From assembly GCA_902775835.1 (NCBI GenBank), contig CACYNZ010000158.1, forward strand, positions 1 to 8,534: 8,534 bases of DNA, in the 5' to 3' direction. Under the pieces are notes generated by a model. The model was not told the DNA's origin, ran no database searches, and worked only from the letters and a program-made list of their open reading frames with translations. This document shows, piece after piece, positions 1 through 7,007 of this stretch. A program made the position numbers and the translations under genes. This DNA comes from an uncultured Eubacteriales bacterium (GTDB lineage Bacteria > Bacillota_A > Clostridia > Christensenellales > Aristaeellaceae). Positions within the stretch are counted from its first letter, which is position 1; the number at the start of each line of letters is the position of its first letter.

Positions 1-85
1 TGTCCGTGTCTCAATTCTCGTAGACGGTGACTCCACAATTGATGCTGGATACTCCGCTCAGGGTATTGCGACTAACGCCAGCGCC
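1..85 (+). other. Sequence that does not fit the upstream part of hrcA
   Basis: Reading back from the clear HrcA motif YRLYVDQLL (from 92), the frame stays open to base 2. The residues before it end in DAGYSAQGIATNASA and are not the near-invariant HrcA stretch HTSAGRxP that should lie directly before KAYRLYV. No recognition helix of the winged-helix domain is visible either. There is a faint likeness (GY, then Q, then S-A-KAYRLYV), as if several residues were lost or scrambled. This part also looks less GC-rich than the rest of the gene. I do not recognise it as part of another protein. It may be a chimeric assembly end, a real rearrangement, or a very divergent HrcA. Confidence 0.5.
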
Positions 86-946
86 AAGGCATACCGTCTG
101 TATGTGGATCAGCTGCTCAGGAGCGGCCGGATCCAGAGCGCGGACCGGGCAAGCGTGCGGAACTTCTTTGCGGGACGCACACGGCAGATGGAAGAAGTCA
201 TAGATCATGCGGCACAGGTGCTGTCCAGCATGACCCAGTATCTGGCGGTTGTGCTTCCTCCGGGAGGCAGTGAGGTCCGGATCCGGAACATTCAGCTGGT
301 GCCGGTGACGGATGAAAGCGCACTGGTCGTGGTGGTCACGGATTCCGGCATGGTCCGGGATACGGTGATCCGCTGCTCCAGACAACTGGACGCCGACAGT
401 CTCTATTCCATATCCCGGATGCTGACTGATCAGCTTGGAGGGCATACCTTTCAGGAAGCCGGCGCCATTCTTCCCGGTATGGCGGCGCGGATGGAAGAAA
501 ACGCGGAACTGCTTTCCTCCCTGGGCCGCTACATCAGCGAGCGGGGCGGCAGAGAGCATACGCGCATGGCAGTGGGCGGAACGAGCAACATGCTGACCTA
601 TCCGGAATACAATGACATGGAAAAGGTCAAGGCGCTTCTGAATCTGGTGGAAACCAGGGACAGACTGGCCTCCATCATCTCCCAGAAGGGCAGCGTGTCG
701 GTGACAGTCCGGATCGGACCGGAAACGGGCGTTCCGGAAATGGAGGACTGCTCCATTGTCACAGCCACGTATTCCACGCATTCAGGGCAGCAGGGAACCA
801 TCGGAGTCATCGGCCCGATAAGGATGCACTACTCAAGAGTGCTGTCCGTGCTGGGCACCATGGGCGAACAGCTTTCCGAACTGTTTGGTGCGGGAACGGA
901 TGAGCCGTCAGACAATAAACAGAAAGGCAGCGATGACATTTCATGA
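2..946 (+). CDS. hrcA: Heat-inducible transcription repressor HrcA (5' partial, N-terminus anomalous)
   Basis: HrcA is a dimeric repressor that binds the CIRCE inverted repeat and shuts off the hrcA/dnaK and groE operons; in the known model GroEL keeps it active. The sequence shows the middle and C-terminal domains: YRLYVDQLL (92-118), GGTSNML followed by YPEY (about 575-610), and the hallmark GPIRMHYSRV (812-841) preceded by IVTATY and GTIGVIG. Full-length HrcA is about 340 residues. Here about 285 fit the family and the N-terminal winged helix is absent, because the gene runs off the window and bases 2-85 do not match it. A GTG at 104 could be predicted as a start, but it lies inside the conserved YRLYVDQ motif and would remove the DNA-binding domain, so I do not accept it. 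The stop overlaps the grpE start in ATGA. Family identity is certain; integrity of the 5' part is not. Confidence 0.93.
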   Translation, partial: VRVSILVDGDSTIDAGYSAQGIATNASAKAYRLYVDQLLRSGRIQSADRASVRNFFAGRTRQMEEVIDHAAQVLSSMTQYLAVVLPPGGSEVRIRNIQLVPVTDESALVVVVTDSGMVRDTVIRCSRQLDADSLYSISRMLTDQLGGHTFQEAGAILPGMAARMEENAELLSSLGRYISERGGREHTRMAVGGTSNMLTYPEYNDMEKVKALLNLVETRDRLASIISQKGSVSVTVRIGPETGVPEMEDCSIVTATYSTHSGQQGTIGVIGPIRMHYSRVLSVLGTMGEQLSELFGAGTDEPSDNKQKGSDDIS

Positions 947-1503
947 GCAAGAAGAACAGGCCGGACCAGGACATGGAAGAGAAGGAAGTTCTGGAAGAGA
1001 CCCCGGCAGAAGCGGAGCAGACAGCCGCAGAGGAAACCCCGGCCGCAGCTCCGGACCTGAGCGGGGAGCTGGAGAAGGCCAAAGCCCAGGCAGATGAATA
1101 TCTGAACCTGGCCCAGCGCGTCCAGGCGGACTTTGACAATTTCCGACGCAGGAATGCCTCCACACGGGCGGATGCCTACGCAGACGGCCAGAGAAATGTG
1201 GCGGGCTCCATGCTGGCCGTGCTGGACAACCTGGAACGCGCCTTGGACGCTGCCGGTGAGGACAGTCCCCTGAAGAGCGGTGTGGATCTGACACTTCGCC
1301 AGATGCGCGAGATTTACGAAAAGCTTGGCGTCCATCCCATTGACCGGCTGGGCGAGAAGTTTGACCCCAATCTGGAAAATGCAGTGCTGCAGGGCAGCGC
1401 GGAAGAGGGCGAGCCCGGAACCGTATGCCAGGTGCTTCAGAAGGGGTATGAAATGAACGGAACAGTACTCCGTCATGCCATGGTCAAGGTTGTGGCTGAG
1501 TAG
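943..1503 (+). CDS. grpE: Nucleotide exchange factor GrpE
   Basis: GrpE is the dimeric cytosolic exchange factor that releases ADP, and so substrate, from DnaK. The 186-residue product has the usual layout: an acidic, Ala/Glu-rich disordered N-terminus (about 1-40), a long helix (about 41-100) containing QADFDNFRRR (61-70) and LDNLERAL (94-101), and a C-terminal beta domain with KFDPNLENAV (139-148) and the family signature VLQKGYEMNGTVLRHAMVKV (164-183). The length is normal. The ATG at 943 is the first start after an in-frame stop at 934-936, and its last bases form the hrcA stop (ATGA). The only purine-rich site upstream (AAAGG, 923-927) is about 15 nt away, too far for a good ribosome site. 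Translation is therefore probably coupled to hrcA. A 64-nt spacer follows before dnaK. Confidence 0.97.
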   Translation: MSKKNRPDQDMEEKEVLEETPAEAEQTAAEETPAAAPDLSGELEKAKAQADEYLNLAQRVQADFDNFRRRNASTRADAYADGQRNVAGSMLAVLDNLERALDAAGEDSPLKSGVDLTLRQMREIYEKLGVHPIDRLGEKFDPNLENAVLQGSAEEGEPGTVCQVLQKGYEMNGTVLRHAMVKVVAE

Positions 1504-1554
1504 TGTTTTGCATGATAGAGCAGGAATCAGACGAAAGATATCAGACAGATTTTT

Positions 1555-1559
1555 GGAGG
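1555..1559 (+). promoter_or_regulatory. Ribosome binding site of dnaK
   Basis: GGAGG sits 8 nt before the dnaK ATG at 1568. Another ATG at 1561 is in a different frame and is only 1 nt from the GGAGG, so the site selects 1568. This is the strongest Shine-Dalgarno in the heat-shock operon, in keeping with DnaK being its most abundant product. Confidence 0.85.
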
Positions 1560-1567
1560 AATGAATT

Positions 1568-3382
1568 ATGAGCAAGATTATCGGTATTGACCTTGGTACT
1601 ACAAACAGCTGCGTGGCCGTTATGGAAGGCGGCCAGCCCGTGGTGATTGCCAATGCGGAAGGCAGCCGCACGACCCCTTCCGTGGTGGGCTTCACCAAGG
1701 ACGGTGAGCGTCTGGTGGGCCAGGTGGCAAAGCGTCAGGCTGTTACCAACCCCGATCGTACCATTATTTCCATCAAGCGTGAGATGGGTACTTCCTACAA
1801 GGTGAACATCGACGGCAAGGCCTATACGCCTCAGGACATCAGCGCCATCATCCTCACCAAGATGAAGGAGACCGCTGAATCCTATCTGGGCGAAAAGGTG
1901 ACCCAGGCGGTCATCACTGTGCCTGCCTACTTCAATGACTCCCAGCGTCAGGCCACCAAGGACGCCGGCCGTATCGCCGGTCTGGATGTCCTGCGTATCA
2001 TCAACGAGCCCACGGCTGCTTCCCTGGCCTATGGTCTGGACAAGGAAGGCAACCAGAAGATTCTGGTGTACGACCTGGGCGGCGGTACCTTCGATGTGTC
2101 CATCCTGGACATCGGCGACGGCGTGTTCGAAGTACTTTCCACCAACGGCAACACCCGTCTGGGCGGCGATGACTTCGACCAGAGAATCATTGACTGGATT
2201 GCCGACTCCTTCAAGAAGGAAAACGGCATTGACCTGCGTCAGGACCGTTCTGCCGTGCAGCGTCTGAAGGAGACTGCCGAGAAGGCCAAGATTGAACTGA
2301 GCGGCACCACCACCGCATCCATCAACCTGCCTTTCATCACGGCTGATGCCACCGGCCCCAAGCATATCGACATGACCCTGACCCGCGCAAAGTTCGAAGA
2401 CCTGACCCGTGACCTGGTGGAAGCCACCATCGAGCCCATGAAGAAGGCTCTCTCCGATGCCGGCCTGACCTTCAATCAGCTGGACAAGGTGATTCTGGTG
2501 GGCGGTTCCACCCGTATTCCTGCGGTTCAGGAGACTGTAAAGCGGATCACCGGCAAAGAGCCCTTCAAGGGCGTCAACCCCGATGAGTGCGTGGCTGTCG
2601 GCGCTGCCATCCAGGGCGGCGTGCTGGGCGGCGAAGTGAAGGACGTTCTGCTTCTGGACGTAACGCCCCTGTCTCTGGGTCTTGAGACCGAAGGTCACAT
2701 CTTTACCCGCCTGATCGACCGCAACACCACCATCCCCTGCGAGAAGAGCCAGGTGTTCTCCACCGCAGCCGACGGTCAGACCACTGTGGAAATCAACGTT
2801 CTGCAGGGCGAGCGCCAGATGGCTTATGACAACAAGTCTCTCGGCCGCTTCCAGCTGACCAATATTGCTCCCGCTCCCCGCGGCGTGCCGCAGATTGAGG
2901 TTACCTTCTCCATTGACCGCAACGGCATCGTGCATGTTTCCGCCAAGGACAAGGCAACCGGCAATGCCCAGGACATCACCATCACGGCTTCCACCAACCT
3001 GACCGAGGAGGAAATCAACCAGAGAGTTAAGGAAGCCGAGCAGTATGCTGAGGAAGACAAGAAGCGCCGTGAGGAAGTGGAAACGCTGAATCAGGCTGAT
3101 TCCCTGATCTATGAGACCGAGAAGCAGCTGCGCGACAACGGCGACAAGCTCTCCGATGAAGACAAGAACACCATCCAGAGCGAAGTGGATGCGTTCAAGA
3201 AGACCCGCGAAGGCGGAAATGCCGCTGAGATCAAGAACGCCATGGAAGGCTTCACCCAGAAGGTGTATGCCATCTTTGGAAAGCTGTATCAGCAGCAGGG
3301 CACTCCGGACATGGGCCAGAATCCCGGTGCGGGTAGCATGAACGATGACGGAACGATCAACACGGACGGCGACGTACAGTAA
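1568..3382 (+). CDS. dnaK: Molecular chaperone DnaK (Hsp70)
   Basis: DnaK is the cytosolic ATP-driven chaperone that binds hydrophobic peptide stretches, working with the DnaJ and GrpE encoded beside it. The 604-residue protein shows all Hsp70 signatures: IDLGTTNS (7-14), the phosphate-2 motif [12 protein letters not shown] (167-178), [14 protein letters not shown] (308-321) and the interdomain linker [14 protein letters not shown] (359-372). The nucleotide-binding domain is about 1-355, the substrate beta-sandwich about 373-478, and the helical lid about 479-575. After REMG (71-74) it goes almost directly to the short [15 protein letters not shown] stretch; the longer insert of Gram-negative DnaKs is missing, as known for Gram-positives. 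The C-terminal tail is short (about 576-604) and ends INTDGDVQ. Codon use is strongly biased: Lys is nearly always AAG, Arg mostly CGT/CGC and Pro mostly CCC/CCT, whereas priA and fmt prefer CCG and CGG. This suggests high expression. The GGAGG 8 nt upstream supports the start. Confidence 0.99.
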   Translation: MSKIIGIDLGTTNSCVAVMEGGQPVVIANAEGSRTTPSVVGFTKDGERLVGQVAKRQAVTNPDRTIISIKREMGTSYKVNIDGKAYTPQDISAIILTKMKETAESYLGEKVTQAVITVPAYFNDSQRQATKDAGRIAGLDVLRIINEPTAASLAYGLDKEGNQKILVYDLGGGTFDVSILDIGDGVFEVLSTNGNTRLGGDDFDQRIIDWIADSFKKENGIDLRQDRSAVQRLKETAEKAKIELSGTTTASINLPFITADATGPKHIDMTLTRAKFEDLTRDLVEATIEPMKKALSDAGLTFNQLDKVILVGGSTRIPAVQETVKRITGKEPFKGVNPDECVAVGAAIQGGVLGGEVKDVLLLDVTPLSLGLETEGHIFTRLIDRNTTIPCEKSQVFSTAADGQTTVEINVLQGERQMAYDNKSLGRFQLTNIAPAPRGVPQIEVTFSIDRNGIVHVSAKDKATGNAQDITITASTNLTEEEINQRVKEAEQYAEEDKKRREEVETLNQADSLIYETEKQLRDNGDKLSDEDKNTIQSEVDAFKKTREGGNAAEIKNAMEGFTQKVYAIFGKLYQQQGTPDMGQNPGAGSMNDDGTINTDGDVQ

Positions 3383-3385
3383 GTC

Positions 3386-3442
3386 ATCAGGGGTCCGGGA
3401 ACGCGGTAAGCGTTCCCGGCCTTTGTTGGGAAATCCCCTGAT
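3386..3442 (+). terminator. Nested intercistronic hairpin between dnaK and dnaJ (possible attenuator)
   Basis: Two perfect inverted repeats are nested. The inner stem pairs CCGGGAACGC (3395-3404) with GCGTTCCCGG (3410-3419) across the loop GGTAA: 10 bp, mostly GC. The outer stem pairs ATCAGGGG (3386-3393) with CCCCTGAT (3435-3442): 8 bp. One base (T3394) separates the stems on the 5' side and 15 nt (3420-3434) on the 3' side. The inner stem is followed by CCTTTGTT, a poor U-tract, so it looks like a leaky terminator rather than a full stop. It begins 4 nt after the dnaK stop and ends 2 nt before the dnaJ ribosome site. It may lower dnaJ relative to dnaK, protect the dnaK mRNA 3' end, or affect dnaJ initiation. 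The structure is seen; its role is inferred. Confidence 0.6.
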
Positions 3443-3444
3443 AA

Positions 3445-3451
3445 GAGGTGA
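3445..3451 (+). promoter_or_regulatory. Ribosome binding site of dnaJ, supporting a TTG start
   Basis: GAGGTGA lies 5 nt before the TTG at 3457. The upstream in-frame GTG at 3448 is part of this site and has no Shine-Dalgarno of its own. Starting at TTG gives [13 protein letters not shown], the normal DnaJ N-terminus, whereas GTG would add three atypical residues. Confidence 0.8.
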
Positions 3452-3456
3452 CAGAA

Positions 3457-4581
3457 TTGGCAAACAAGCGTGATTACTATGAGGTCCTTGGCGTACAGAA
3501 AGGGGCCACGGAGGAAGAGATCAAGAAGGCGTTCCGGCGCAAGGCCAAGGAGTGCCATCCCGATCTTCATCCCGGCGACAAAGAGGCCGAAGAACGCTTC
3601 AAGGAACTCAATGAAGCCAATGAAGTGCTTTCAGATCCTGACAAGCGCGCCCGGTATGATCAGTTCGGTTTCAATGATCCCATGGCCGGCGGCAACCCGT
3701 TCGGCGGAGCCGGCGGAGCAGGCGGATTCGACTTCGGCATGGGCGATATTTTCGACCAGATTTTCGGCGGCGGCATGGGCGGACGGCGCTCCAACGGGCC
3801 GACCCAGGGCAATGACCTGCGTCAGAGCCTGAAGATCACCTTTGAGGAAGCGGCGGACGGCTGCCAGAAGACCTTCGAATTCTGGCGCAATGAAAACTGT
3901 GATACCTGCCATGGAAGCGGAGCGAAGCCGGGCACCAAGCCGGGCACCTGCCCCACCTGCAACGGCCAGGGCCAGATCCGTTCCAGTGGCGGCTGGATGA
4001 CCACCGTGCGCACCTGCCCCACCTGCGGCGGCGCCGGAAAGGTGATTACCGACAAGTGCCCAGCCTGCGGCGGCAGCGGCCGGCTGCGTAAAAGGCGCAC
4101 CGCGAATATCCGGGTGCCTGCGGGCATTGATGACGGCCAGACCATTGTCATGAACAATCAGGGCGAGCCCGGGCGCAACGGCGGGCCCAACGGCGATCTG
4201 TACGTGACCATCAGCGTGCGGCCGCACAAGCTGTTCAGGCGAGACGGCTATAATCTCTATCTGGATTTCCCCATTTCCTTCACCCAGGCGGCTCTTGGCG
4301 CCGAGGTGGATGTGCCCACGCTTCACGGATCGGTGAAATACCGGATTCCGGAAGGCACCCAGCCGGATGCCGAATTCCGGATCAAGGGCGAGGGCATCAA
4401 GCAGCTGCGCGGCACCGGCAAGGGTGATCTCCTGTTCCGTGTGCGCGTGGAAGTGCCCCGGAAGCTGACGGAGAAGCAGCGGGAACTGCTGGAGCAGTTT
4501 GACGCGACGGTGAGCGGCCGTCAATATGAGGCCAAGAAGACATTCGTGGACAAGCTCAAGGATGTCTTCACGGAAAAATGA
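3457..4581 (+). CDS. dnaJ: Chaperone protein DnaJ (type I Hsp40)
   Basis: DnaJ delivers unfolded substrates to DnaK and triggers its ATPase. The 374-residue product, read from TTG at 3457, is a complete type I J-protein. It has a J-domain (about 4-70) with the catalytic HPD at 34-36, and a Gly/Phe-rich region (about 76-108). It also has four CxxCxGxG zinc repeats: CDTCHGSG (148-155), CPTCNGQG (165-172), CPTCGGAG (187-194) and CPACGGSG (201-208). C-terminal beta-domains I and II (about 212-335) and a dimerisation tail follow. All eight zinc ligands are present. Length is normal for the family (about 370-380). It is the last gene of the heat-shock operon: a strong terminator begins 26 nt after the stop. 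prmA and rsmE, which often follow dnaJ in Firmicutes, are absent here. Confidence 0.98.
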   Translation: MANKRDYYEVLGVQKGATEEEIKKAFRRKAKECHPDLHPGDKEAEERFKELNEANEVLSDPDKRARYDQFGFNDPMAGGNPFGGAGGAGGFDFGMGDIFDQIFGGGMGGRRSNGPTQGNDLRQSLKITFEEAADGCQKTFEFWRNENCDTCHGSGAKPGTKPGTCPTCNGQGQIRSSGGWMTTVRTCPTCGGAGKVITDKCPACGGSGRLRKRRTANIRVPAGIDDGQTIVMNNQGEPGRNGGPNGDLYVTISVRPHKLFRRDGYNLYLDFPISFTQAALGAEVDVPTLHGSVKYRIPEGTQPDAEFRIKGEGIKQLRGTGKGDLLFRVRVEVPRKLTEKQRELLEQFDATVSGRQYEAKKTFVDKLKDVFTEK

Positions 4582-4607
4582 CGGGGCGGCAAGCACAGAA
4601 ATTTTAC

Positions 4608-4643
4608 GGCGGACCTGCAGGAATGCGGCAGGTCCGCCTTTTT
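4608..4643 (+). terminator. Intrinsic terminator of the hrcA-grpE-dnaK-dnaJ operon
   Basis: GGCGGACCTGC (4608-4618) pairs perfectly with GCAGGTCCGCC (4628-4638), an 11-bp GC-rich stem with a 9-nt loop, followed at once by TTTTT (4639-4643). It lies 26 nt after the dnaJ stop. The opposite strand has no U-tract after the stem, so it acts in the + direction only. Confidence 0.93.
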
Positions 4644-4690
4644 GGGTTTCCATGATGTTCTGCAGGGCGCTTTCCGGGGTGCGGTATCTC

Positions 4691-4719
4691 TTGTCATCGG
4701 GGAATGAGACGGCTATAAT
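4691..4719 (+). promoter_or_regulatory. Vegetative (sigma-A/sigma-70 type) promoter of priA-def-fmt
   Basis: The -35 box TTGTCA (4691-4696, 5 of 6 consensus bases) is separated by exactly 17 nt from the -10 box TATAAT (4714-4719, 6 of 6). Transcription should begin near 4726, giving a leader of about 27 nt before the priA ATG. The position just downstream of the dnaJ terminator fits an independent constitutive transcription unit. I see no operator-like palindrome over it. The stretch 4644-4690, between terminator and promoter, shows nothing I can identify. Confidence 0.88.
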
Positions 4720-4740
4720 TTATTCTGGTATTGTTTGCGA

Positions 4741-4746
4741 AGGGGG
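4741..4746 (+). promoter_or_regulatory. Ribosome binding site of priA, fixing the ATG start
   Basis: AGGGGG lies 6 nt before the ATG at 4753. An in-frame TTG at 4735 would include this site in the coding sequence, and it falls only about 9 nt after the predicted transcription start. I therefore choose ATG 4753, which gives MFAQVIVD. Confidence 0.82.
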
Positions 4747-4752
4747 AATGAC

Positions 4753-6990
4753 ATGTTCGCGCAGGTGATTGTGGACATTGTGCATGAAGCCGTGGACCGC
4801 ACATTTACCTACAGGATACCGGATGACATGACGCTGACCGCCGGACAGCGGGTGCGCGTGCCGTTCCGGTATGGGGAAGTGGACGGGATTGTCCTGGCCC
4901 TGACAGAAACATGCGACCTGCAGCCGGAAAAAATCCGGAATGTCATCCGCCCCCTGGAACAGTATTCGGCCATTCTGCCGCATATGCTGGACCTGAGCCG
5001 GGAGATGGCGGATACCAGCCACTGCCCTCTGGCAGAGACCCTCCGCCTCATGATCCCGCCTCAGATGCGGCGGGACCAGGTGAAGCCACGCAAGGTGGTC
5101 CAGGCCGCGCTGGCCATTGCCACGGACGGTGTGGCGGAAGCGAGGGAAAAGCAGGGCAGGAGCAGCCGCAGGAAAATGATCCTGTCGCTTCTGTCGGACG
5201 GAAAGACCCACAGCGCCACGGAGATCGGGGAGATCATTCATCAGCCGCTTCCCGATCTGCGGCATCTGCAGGGGCAGGGCTTGATCCGCATGTGGGAAGA
5301 GGAAGTGTACCGTCTGCCCGGTGCCGGGGGCCCGTCGGAGATCGCTCCGGATCCCGTGCTCACGGACGAGCAGACGGAAGTGCTGGAGACCGTGCTTCCC
5401 TATCTTCAGAAGGGGACAGGAAGCTTCCTTCTGCACGGCGTGACCGGATCGGGAAAGACGGAGGTGTTTATCCGTCTGGTGCGGAGAACGCTGGAGATGG
5501 GCAGAAGCGCCATGATTCTGGTGCCGGAAATTGCGCTGACACCGCAGATGGTGGACTGGTTCCGCAGGCGGTTCGGCACCGGCGCGGCTGTACTGCATTC
5601 AAGACTTTCAGACGGGGAGCGCTTTGACGAGTGGAGAAGAATCCGCTATGGTCAGGCAAGGGTGGTCATCGGGGCGCGGTCAGCCGTGTTCGCGCCGGCG
5701 GAGCATCTCGGACTGATTATCGTGGACGAGGAGCATGAAAACTCCTACATCAGCGACCGGCATCCGCGCTATGACGCCAGGGATGTGGCCAGATCCCGCG
5801 CGGAGCGGGAGCATGCCACACTGCTTCTGGCCAGCGCGACGCCCAGCATTACCTCGTTTTACCGGGCAAAGCAGGGTGATTACATCATGCTGGAAATGCC
5901 GCATCGGGTGGGAAACCGGCCGCTTCCGGAAGTGGAAGTGGTGGATATGCGGCGGGAACTGGAACTCGGAAACCGCTCTGTGTTTTCCCAGAGCCTGAAG
6001 CGAAAGCTCCTGAACTGCGTTTCCCAGGGACAGCAGGCCATGCTGCTTCTGAACAGGCGCGGCTACCATTCCTTTGTGACCTGCCGGTCCTGCGGGAAAA
6101 CCATCAAGTGCGACAAGTGCGATGTGGCCATGACGCTGCATCTCGTGCGCGGTGACGGACAGCTGCACTGCCATTACTGCGGTGCGACCCGGCCGAATCC
6201 CACCCGGTGTCCGGAATGCGACAGTCCGAAAATCCGGTATTTCGGCACGGGCACCCAGATGGTGGAGGAAGAGCTGAAGCGCCTGCTTCCGGGCGTACCG
6301 GTGGGCCGCATGGATGTGGACACCACCTCCGGAAAGGACGGACATGCCAGGGTGCTGGATGCCTTCCGCAGGGGGGATACCCGGGTGCTGGTGGGCACGC
6401 AGATGATCGCCAAGGGACTGGATTTCCCGGAAGTCACCCTGGTGGGCGTGGTGGCAGCGGATATTACGCTGAACCTTCCGGATTACCGGTCCCAGGAACG
6501 CACCTTTCAGCTGCTCACGCAGGTGGCGGGCCGCGCCGGACGCGGGCAGAAGGCGGGCCAGGTGGTCATTCAGACCTACAGTCCGGAGCATGAGGTGATC
6601 GTTCAGGCAGCCGCCCAGGATTACCGGGCATTTTTCACCCGGGAGATTCAGCGAAGGCAGGTGGCCATGTATCCGCCTTTTTCCGTCATGGCACGGCTGC
6701 TGGTGGAATCGGAACAGGCACTGGCGGCGGAGGCCCGGGCGGCGGAACTGTACCGGCGGGTGGAGAACATGCTGGCGGAGCATCCGGACTGGGAAGCTGT
6801 GCGTCTGCTTCTGAGTCTTGAACAGCCGCCGCTGACCATGCTCCGGGGCAGGAACCGGTGGCAGGTACTGATGAAGCTCCGCGTGGGCGAACATACGGAA
6901 GCATTCTGCGCGGCCCTCTCTGAACTTGCCAGAGAGCCTGCCGAGCATGTGGAAACCTTTTTTGAATACAATCCCGTGAGCACCATTTAG
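4753..6990 (+). CDS. priA: Primosomal protein N' / replication restart helicase PriA
   Basis: PriA is a 3'-to-5' superfamily 2 DNA helicase that recognises stalled or repaired forks and reloads the replisome. The 745-residue protein has an N-terminal 3'-end/fork-binding domain (about 1-100), a winged-helix-like stretch (about 135-185) and a helicase core. The core carries Walker A GVTGSGKT (229-236), Walker B DEEH (325-328), SATPS (361-365), GTGTQMVEEEL (498-508) and the arginine motif TQVAGRAGRG (589-598). Eight cysteines form two zinc sites in the helicase insert: 444/447, 453/456, 473/476 and 486/489. Length is normal for the family. The segment after DEEH reads SYISDRHPRYDARD, where the E. 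coli protein has SYKQ and RYHARD. First gene of its transcription unit; def follows after 17 nt. Confidence 0.98.
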   Translation: MFAQVIVDIVHEAVDRTFTYRIPDDMTLTAGQRVRVPFRYGEVDGIVLALTETCDLQPEKIRNVIRPLEQYSAILPHMLDLSREMADTSHCPLAETLRLMIPPQMRRDQVKPRKVVQAALAIATDGVAEAREKQGRSSRRKMILSLLSDGKTHSATEIGEIIHQPLPDLRHLQGQGLIRMWEEEVYRLPGAGGPSEIAPDPVLTDEQTEVLETVLPYLQKGTGSFLLHGVTGSGKTEVFIRLVRRTLEMGRSAMILVPEIALTPQMVDWFRRRFGTGAAVLHSRLSDGERFDEWRRIRYGQARVVIGARSAVFAPAEHLGLIIVDEEHENSYISDRHPRYDARDVARSRAEREHATLLLASATPSITSFYRAKQGDYIMLEMPHRVGNRPLPEVEVVDMRRELELGNRSVFSQSLKRKLLNCVSQGQQAMLLLNRRGYHSFVTCRSCGKTIKCDKCDVAMTLHLVRGDGQLHCHYCGATRPNPTRCPECDSPKIRYFGTGTQMVEEELKRLLPGVPVGRMDVDTTSGKDGHARVLDAFRRGDTRVLVGTQMIAKGLDFPEVTLVGVVAADITLNLPDYRSQERTFQLLTQVAGRAGRGQKAGQVVIQTYSPEHEVIVQAAAQDYRAFFTREIQRRQVAMYPPFSVMARLLVESEQALAAEARAAELYRRVENMLAEHPDWEAVRLLLSLEQPPLTMLRGRNRWQVLMKLRVGEHTEAFCAALSELAREPAEHVETFFEYNPVSTI

Positions 6991-7007
6991 AAAGAAGAGG
7001 ACAGACA

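Noticed and set aside
104..106. GTG as a start codon for a shortened HrcA
   Set aside because: It falls inside the conserved YRLYVDQ motif, no ribosome site precedes it, and the frame is open upstream.
826..842. CIRCE-like half-sites GCACT and AGTGC inside hrcA
   Set aside because: Spacing is 7 nt between 5-bp arms, unlike TTAGCACTC-N9-GAGTGCTAA, the outer bases do not match, and the bases encode the conserved HrcA residues MHYSRV.
1504..1567. Possible internal promoter or repeat in the grpE-dnaK spacer (ATCAGAC at 1526-1532 and 1540-1546)
   Set aside because: No -35/-10 pair with acceptable spacing. The 7-bp direct repeat is short enough to be chance.
829..1698. Antisense open frame of 289 codons across hrcA, grpE and dnaK
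   Set aside because: It spans three well-supported genes and their junctions, with no recognisable domain.
1541..3463. Antisense open frame of 640 codons opposite dnaK
   Set aside because: It mirrors dnaK exactly and is explained by dnaK codon bias. I recognise no domain and see no independent evidence of expression.
3631..4653. Antisense open frame of 340 codons opposite dnaJ
   Set aside because: A shadow of a GC-rich, Gly-rich gene. It runs through the dnaJ terminator and has no recognisable domain.
4735..4737. TTG as the start of priA
   Set aside because: It precedes and would absorb the AGGGGG ribosome site and lies only about 9 nt after the predicted transcription start. ATG 4753 has ideal spacing.
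4911..5627. + strand open frame of 238 codons within priA
   Set aside because: It is in the wrong frame relative to the helicase motifs and gives a low-complexity Gly/Ala/Arg-rich product.
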